The position numbers and the translations under genes are program-made. The notes beneath the pieces were generated by a model. That model was given only the letters and a program-made list of their open reading frames with translations, was not told the DNA's origin and did not search any database. Positions 5,777-8,938 of a stretch of 8,938 bases of DNA are shown piece after piece. This DNA is from Geopsychrobacter sp. (GTDB taxonomy: Bacteria > Desulfobacterota > Desulfuromonadia > Desulfuromonadales > Geopsychrobacteraceae), in assembly GCA_030620915.1 (NCBI GenBank), contig JAUXIR010000041.1, forward strand, positions 1-8,938. Direction: 5' to 3'. The number at the start of each line of letters is the position of its first letter. Position 1 is the stretch's first letter.

Positions 5777-7299
5777 TGCTGAACCGCAATTGGCGGATTT
5801 TTGTACAGTCGGCATCCCTGCTCGGCTTTCTCTGGCTCTTCCTGCAGACTGAATATCGCGGAACCGATGAACTGGCCTACCCGGTCAGTCTGCTCTTCCG
5901 GCTTGATCCCCTTGCCTTGCTTGCTGCAATTTTTGCTCCGGGTGATTCAGATCTGTTACTGCTCTGGCCGGCCCTGGTGCTGCTCTGTCTGACTTTGGTT
6001 TTTGGGCGTTTCTTCTGCAGTTGGCTCTGTCCGCTTGGCACCTTGCTCGATTTTTTGGGTGGTCCGTTACGGCGGGCTTCAAGCTCTTTTGTCGGTTGGC
6101 CGAAGGCAAAATACTACCTGCTTGCTGGTCTGACCCTCGCCAGCCTTTGCGGTTTGCAGCTGTTTGGACTGCTCGATCCGTTAAGTATTTTTCTGCGCAG
6201 TTTGACCCTGGCGATCAATCCGCTGTGGAACCAGCTGGCTAACGGCATATTTGACTGGCTTTATCAGGCCGATCTGCCTTTGGTCAGCCCCGCTGCCGAT
6301 CTTGTTTACCCTTTTTTTCGTGATCGCCTGCTTGCCTTTCGTCAGCCGGTCTTTCTGCTTACCCTCTTCACCGCAGCAGTGTTACTGCTCCTGATTCTAC
6401 TTGAACGCTTGCAGCCTCGTTTCTGGTGTCGCAACCTCTGTCCTTTGGGGGCACTGCTCGGAATCTGTTCGCGCCACAGCTTGTTGCAGCGCAGCCCGCT
6501 AACAGATTGTTCCGATTGCTCGCTCTGTTCGAGCCGTTGTCGTATGGGAGCGACTGCCGGCGCAGCCGTTCACTCGGCTGAGTGCATTCGGTGTCTCGAC
6601 TGTCTCGATTTCTGCCCAAATCAGCGCATAGCTTTCAGCTTTAGTAAGGGAGAGGTAACAGGTTTTGATCTCTCCCGCCGAACCCTGCTGGCGGCTTCGG
6701 TCAGCGGGGCGATTATGGCCCCCCTGGCAGCCGCTGCCCCTCTGACCGGCAGCTATCGTAATGATTTGATCCGTCCCCCTGGCGCCGTTGCCGAAGATGA
6801 ATTTCTACGGCGTTGCATCCGTTGCGGTGAGTGCATGAAGGTCTGCATCGGTGGCGCCTTGCATCCCGATCTCCTGCGTGGTGGTGCATTTTCCCTCTGG
6901 TCACCGGTCCTGGTCGCACGCCTTGGTTATTGTGAACTTGATTGTACCCTGTGCGGCCAGGTCTGCCCGACTGGCGCGATTCGTCTGCTCAAGGTTGAAG
7001 AGAAGCGTAAAACCAAGATCGGCCTGGCCGTTATCGACAGGGATCGTTGTCTTCCCTTTGCGCGCGGAGAGGAATGTCTGGTCTGTGAGGAACATTGTCC
7101 GACCGGCAAAAAAGCGATCGTATTTGATCGGCGCAAGGTATTGTTCGGCAGTGAGCCGAAGGAGTTGCTGCAACCACGCGTGCTGACCGAACTCTGTATC
7201 GGTTGCGGAATCTGTGAAACGCGCGGCCCGGTCAGCGGGGCTAGTGCGATCAATATAATCAGTGAAGGGGAAAGTCGTACCCCGCTGAGGTTGCTATGA
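5776..7299 (+). CDS. Membrane polyferredoxin, NapH-NapG-type fusion
   Basis: 507 residues. The N-terminal half is NapH-like: membrane segments near 6-25, 60-79, 112-132 and 190-210, and two CxxxCP motifs (C81/C85, C218/C222), followed by two 4Fe-4S motifs (C245-248-251-255 and C270-273-276-280). A second export element follows: SRRTLL (300-305) before a hydrophobic stretch to ~320, which looks like a Tat-dependent fifth membrane segment. The C-terminal half is NapG-like ('LIRPPGAVAEDEFLRRCIRCGEC') with motifs C347-350-353-357, C386-390-393-397 and C425-434-437-441. The last motif has C474-477-480 but Gly484 where the fourth Cys belongs. In Nap systems such proteins pass electrons from quinol to a periplasmic enzyme. 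Here no napA is seen; the DUF362 protein is the likely partner. The start overlaps the DUF362 stop (TGATG) and the stop overlaps the next start (ATGA). Confidence 0.9.
   Translation: MLNRNWRIFVQSASLLGFLWLFLQTEYRGTDELAYPVSLLFRLDPLALLAAIFAPGDSDLLLLWPALVLLCLTLVFGRFFCSWLCPLGTLLDFLGGPLRRASSSFVGWPKAKYYLLAGLTLASLCGLQLFGLLDPLSIFLRSLTLAINPLWNQLANGIFDWLYQADLPLVSPAADLVYPFFRDRLLAFRQPVFLLTLFTAAVLLLLILLERLQPRFWCRNLCPLGALLGICSRHSLLQRSPLTDCSDCSLCSSRCRMGATAGAAVHSAECIRCLDCLDFCPNQRIAFSFSKGEVTGFDLSRRTLLAASVSGAIMAPLAAAAPLTGSYRNDLIRPPGAVAEDEFLRRCIRCGECMKVCIGGALHPDLLRGGAFSLWSPVLVARLGYCELDCTLCGQVCPTGAIRLLKVEEKRKTKIGLAVIDRDRCLPFARGEECLVCEEHCPTGKKAIVFDRRKVLFGSEPKELLQPRVLTELCIGCGICETRGPVSGASAINIISEGESRTPLRLL
7287..7290 (+). 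promoter_or_regulatory. Ribosome binding site for the DUF3047 gene
   Basis: GAGG lies 5 bases before the ATG at 7296, inside the end of the polyferredoxin gene; it supports that start together with the ATGA overlap and the signal peptide it opens. Confidence 0.5.
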
Positions 7300-7931
7300 A
7301 ACTCCTATTGCTTGTTCTGCTTTTTTTCGGAGTTCCTGCCGCTGCGGAAACCATCAAGATAAGTTTTGATAAAGATTTGAGCGGTTGGCAAGAAAAAATA
7401 TTTAGCGGCCGGGTCGATTACCGGACGATTGAGGATGACGGGCACCTGGTTCTGCAGGGAGTGAGCGGTGGCAAGGCTTCAGCCCTTATTCATTGGCAGG
7501 ATATTGACCCGCGACAGTATCCAACATTACGCTGGCGCTGGAAGATCGATAAGGTACTCGAAAAGGGCCACGCCGGCTTGAGGTCGGGTGATGATTACCC
7601 GGCGCGGATCTACATCATTTTTGATTCATGGTTACCCGGCTTTGCGCGCAGCATCAACTACATCTGGGCTAGTCAGGTTAGCCGCGAAGCCATGGTCGTC
7701 AATCCATATTACCGGCGTTCTATCATGTTGGCCGTTAATTCAGGAGACGAAGCCGCCGGTCGTTGGGTGATAGAGGAGCGCGACCTGCTTGCTGATTATC
7801 AGCGGGCCTTTGGTGGTCGGATTCCGTTGATTAAAGCGATAGCGATTATGACTGATGGGGATGATACGGGGGAGAGTGCAACGGCCTGGTATGATTGGAT
7901 CGAATTTGTTCCCGGCGAGCGCGAGCCCTAG
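7296..7931 (+). CDS. Exported DUF3047 family protein
   Basis: 211 residues. A signal peptide (MK, then a Leu-rich core, PAAA cut site at residue ~17) sends it to the periplasm. The mature chain is a DUF3047 domain, apparently a single beta-sandwich: 'LSGWQEKIFSG', 'LRWRWKIDKVLEKG', 'DDYPARIYIIFD', 'INYIWAS', a 'GRWVIEERDLLADYQRAFGG' segment and the C-terminal 'IAIMTDGDDTGESATAWYDWIEF'. The last acidic segment and the Trp/Tyr-rich strands recall carbohydrate-binding jelly-roll modules, but this likeness is only an impression. The family has no known activity. Being the last gene of the block and coupled by ATGA to the polyferredoxin, it probably belongs to the same periplasmic complex or pathway. 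Family assignment strong; function unknown. Confidence 0.87.
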   Translation: MKLLLLVLLFFGVPAAAETIKISFDKDLSGWQEKIFSGRVDYRTIEDDGHLVLQGVSGGKASALIHWQDIDPRQYPTLRWRWKIDKVLEKGHAGLRSGDDYPARIYIIFDSWLPGFARSINYIWASQVSREAMVVNPYYRRSIMLAVNSGDEAAGRWVIEERDLLADYQRAFGGRIPLIKAIAIMTDGDDTGESATAWYDWIEFVPGEREP

Positions 7932-7955
7932 GGTTCTTGGAATCAAGGTCAATAT

Positions 7956-8879
7956 CTAAGAACATTGCATCGTTTCTACCCGGTTGCGGCCGTTATTTTT
8001 CGCCAGATAGAGGGCTTCGTCGGCCATGCGGATTAACTCGTCTTCTGTTTTTGCGTTACTGCCTGAAATAGTGGCGACCCCCAGGCTGATCGTCAATTTA
8101 AGTGACGCAAGATTGCCGGTGAAATTATAACCTTCTAACTGTTTTCTGATCCGTTCGGCGACTTCGGCGGCGTGTGCCATGTTCGTCTCCGGCAAAACCA
8201 GACAGAACTCTTCACCCCCGTAACGTGCGGCCAGATCATAGGGGCGCAAGTGCTCGCGTAACAAATCTGCGACTGTGACGAGGACATCATCTCCGGCTTG
8301 ATGGCCATATTCGTCGTTCACCTGCTTGAAATGGTCGATGTCACACATAATCAACGAGCATGGTGCGAGGTTGCGCTGGCAGCGACTCATTTCGTTCTCC
8401 AGCATCTCTGTGAGCGAGCGTCGATTGCACAGGCGGGTTAAGGGGTCTGTCTGAGACAGCTCCATGAGTAAGCGATTGCTGCGTCGCAGTTCATCCTGCA
8501 GGGTTTTGAGCTGGAGGTGGACCTTAAGCCTGGCAACGAGTTCCTGCGGTTCAAAGGGTTTGGTGATGTAGTCGCTGGCGCCACTCTCGAGGCCCCGTAC
8601 CTTGGTGGCGATATCCTTGTGGCTGGTCAACATGATCACCGGCTTGTCGCGCAGATCCTCACGCGATTGCAACAGGGCAAGAAACTTTAAACCGTCGATA
8701 CCGGGCATTTCAATGTCACACAGGATGACATCGACATGATTGCTGACCAGTAGCTTGAAGCCCTCGACCCCGCCACCTGCCTGTAAGACTCTTTGAAACA
8801 GGTGGTTTTTTTCGATGGTCTCGCTGACCTGTTGACGTATCGTGGCTGAATCATCGATGATTAAGAGAGTACGTTCCAT
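7956..8879 (-). CDS. Response regulator with GGDEF domain (diguanylate cyclase, PleD-like)
   Basis: 307 residues, soluble. Residues 1-120 are a CheY-type receiver: acidic pocket D9/D10, phosphoacceptor D55 (ILCDIEMPG), T85 (LTS) and K107 (TKPF). A short helical linker (~121-142) leads to a GGDEF domain (~143-303): metal-binding D180 in MCDIDHFKQVND, the active-site GGEEF (221-225), and an intact RxxD inhibitory site (R212-x-x-D215) five residues before it. It should therefore make cyclic di-GMP on phosphorylation and be subject to product inhibition. The start is supported by AAGGG 5 bases upstream. It converges on the DUF3047 gene with 24 bases between the stops. No histidine kinase is visible, so its input is unknown. 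It may lie here by chance. C-di-GMP often controls surface structures, so a link to the envelope block is possible but not shown. Confidence 0.95.
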   Translation of the reverse strand: MERTLLIIDDSATIRQQVSETIEKNHLFQRVLQAGGGVEGFKLLVSNHVDVILCDIEMPGIDGLKFLALLQSREDLRDKPVIMLTSHKDIATKVRGLESGASDYITKPFEPQELVARLKVHLQLKTLQDELRRSNRLLMELSQTDPLTRLCNRRSLTEMLENEMSRCQRNLAPCSLIMCDIDHFKQVNDEYGHQAGDDVLVTVADLLREHLRPYDLAARYGGEEFCLVLPETNMAHAAEVAERIRKQLEGYNFTGNLASLKLTISLGVATISGSNAKTEDELIRMADEALYLAKNNGRNRVETMQCS

Positions 8880-8884
8880 GCCTG

Positions 8885-8889
8885 CCCTT
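8885..8889 (-). promoter_or_regulatory. Ribosome binding site for the diguanylate cyclase gene
   Basis: Read on the minus strand, AAGGG lies 5 bases before the ATG at 8879. The nearer GCAGG is too close to the start to serve well. Confidence 0.55.
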
Positions 8890-8904
8890 GATTAGGATTG
8901 TTAT

Positions 8905-8917
8905 TTAGAGATTCTAA
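8905..8917 (-). promoter_or_regulatory. Possible -10 element within a small dyad, diguanylate cyclase upstream region
   Basis: The minus strand reads TAGAAT at 8916-8911, five of six matches to a sigma-70 -10 box, about 32 bases before the ATG. It overlaps a perfect 5-base inverted repeat, TTAGA-gat-TCTAA (8905-8917), that could bind a dimeric regulator. No convincing -35 box is seen at the right distance before the window ends. A weak call: AT-rich sequence gives such matches by chance. Confidence 0.2.
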
Positions 8918-8938
8918 TGGGGCTTGGGTGAAAAGTAA

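Larger units (their letters stand above)
1..7931 (+). other. Probable single operon of nine envelope and redox genes
   Basis: Nine consecutive plus-strand genes are joined by overlaps (20 bases at 709-728; ATGA at 2058 and 7296; TAATG at 3407; TGATG at 5776) or by gaps of 12, 3 and 9 bases (before 3105, 4259 and 4865). No gap is long enough for an internal promoter and terminator pair. Eight of the nine products are exported or in the membrane (the truncated first one by analogy with its paralogue). The promoter and possibly more genes lie left of the window. Co-transcription is inferred from spacing. Confidence 0.75.

Noticed and set aside
1..7931. Multiheme c-type cytochromes in the block
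   Set aside because: No CxxCH motif was found in any of the nine products; the Cys motifs in the polyferredoxin are ferredoxin-type or CxxxCP.
7933..7963. A shared terminator between the convergent genes (GTTCTT at 7933-7938 with AAGAAC at 7958-7963, and an inner CTTG-gaat-CAAG)
   Set aside because: Stems are short, the two hairpins compete, the loop of the outer one is 19 bases, and neither strand has a T-tract after it.

Overview
The window most likely comes from an anaerobic, Gram-negative, respiratory bacterium of the Desulfuromonadota (Geobacter/Desulfuromonas-like). This is inferred from protein content only: exported DUF362, DUF3467 and DUF3047 proteins, a NapH/NapG-type polyferredoxin, beta-helix envelope proteins and a PleD-like regulator. 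No rRNA, tRNA or species marker is present. There are no mobile elements, CRISPR arrays or RNA genes, and no gene-free stretch longer than 60 bases.

Positions 1-7931 hold one tightly packed block of eight plus-strand genes, plus the 3' part of a ninth protein running in from the left edge's own reading frame being the first of the eight. Order: (1) carboxypeptidase-regulatory-like (CRD) protein, 5'-truncated by the window; (2) right-handed beta-helix protein of about eleven 22-residue coils; (3) second CRD protein; (4) small DUF3467 protein; (5) second, shorter beta-helix protein, probably a lipoprotein, with a calcium-type DxDxDG loop; (6) a one-lobe version of an OsmF/OpuCC-type osmoprotectant-binding protein; (7) Tat-exported DUF362 protein; (8) membrane polyferredoxin, a NapH-NapG fusion; and (9) exported DUF3047 protein. 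Counting the truncated first gene there are therefore nine genes. Junctions are overlaps (20, 4, 1, 1, 4 bases) or gaps of 3-12 bases, so the block is almost certainly one transcript with translational coupling. Its promoter lies left of the window.

All products except DUF3467 carry export or membrane signals. The polyferredoxin could pass electrons between the quinone pool or cytoplasm and the periplasm through up to six Fe-S sites plus two CxxxCP motifs. The DUF362 protein is a likely periplasmic partner. The beta-helix and CRD proteins look like structural or binding components of the envelope or surface. What the system acts on cannot be read from the sequence. It contains no CxxCH heme motif, no NosZ and no ABC transporter subunits, so the obvious nitrous-oxide and betaine-transport readings are not supported here.

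Positions 7956-8879 on the minus strand encode a convergent receiver-GGDEF diguanylate cyclase with intact catalytic and inhibitory sites. It is probably an independent unit. Its upstream region (8880-8938) holds a ribosome binding site, a possible -10 element and a small dyad.
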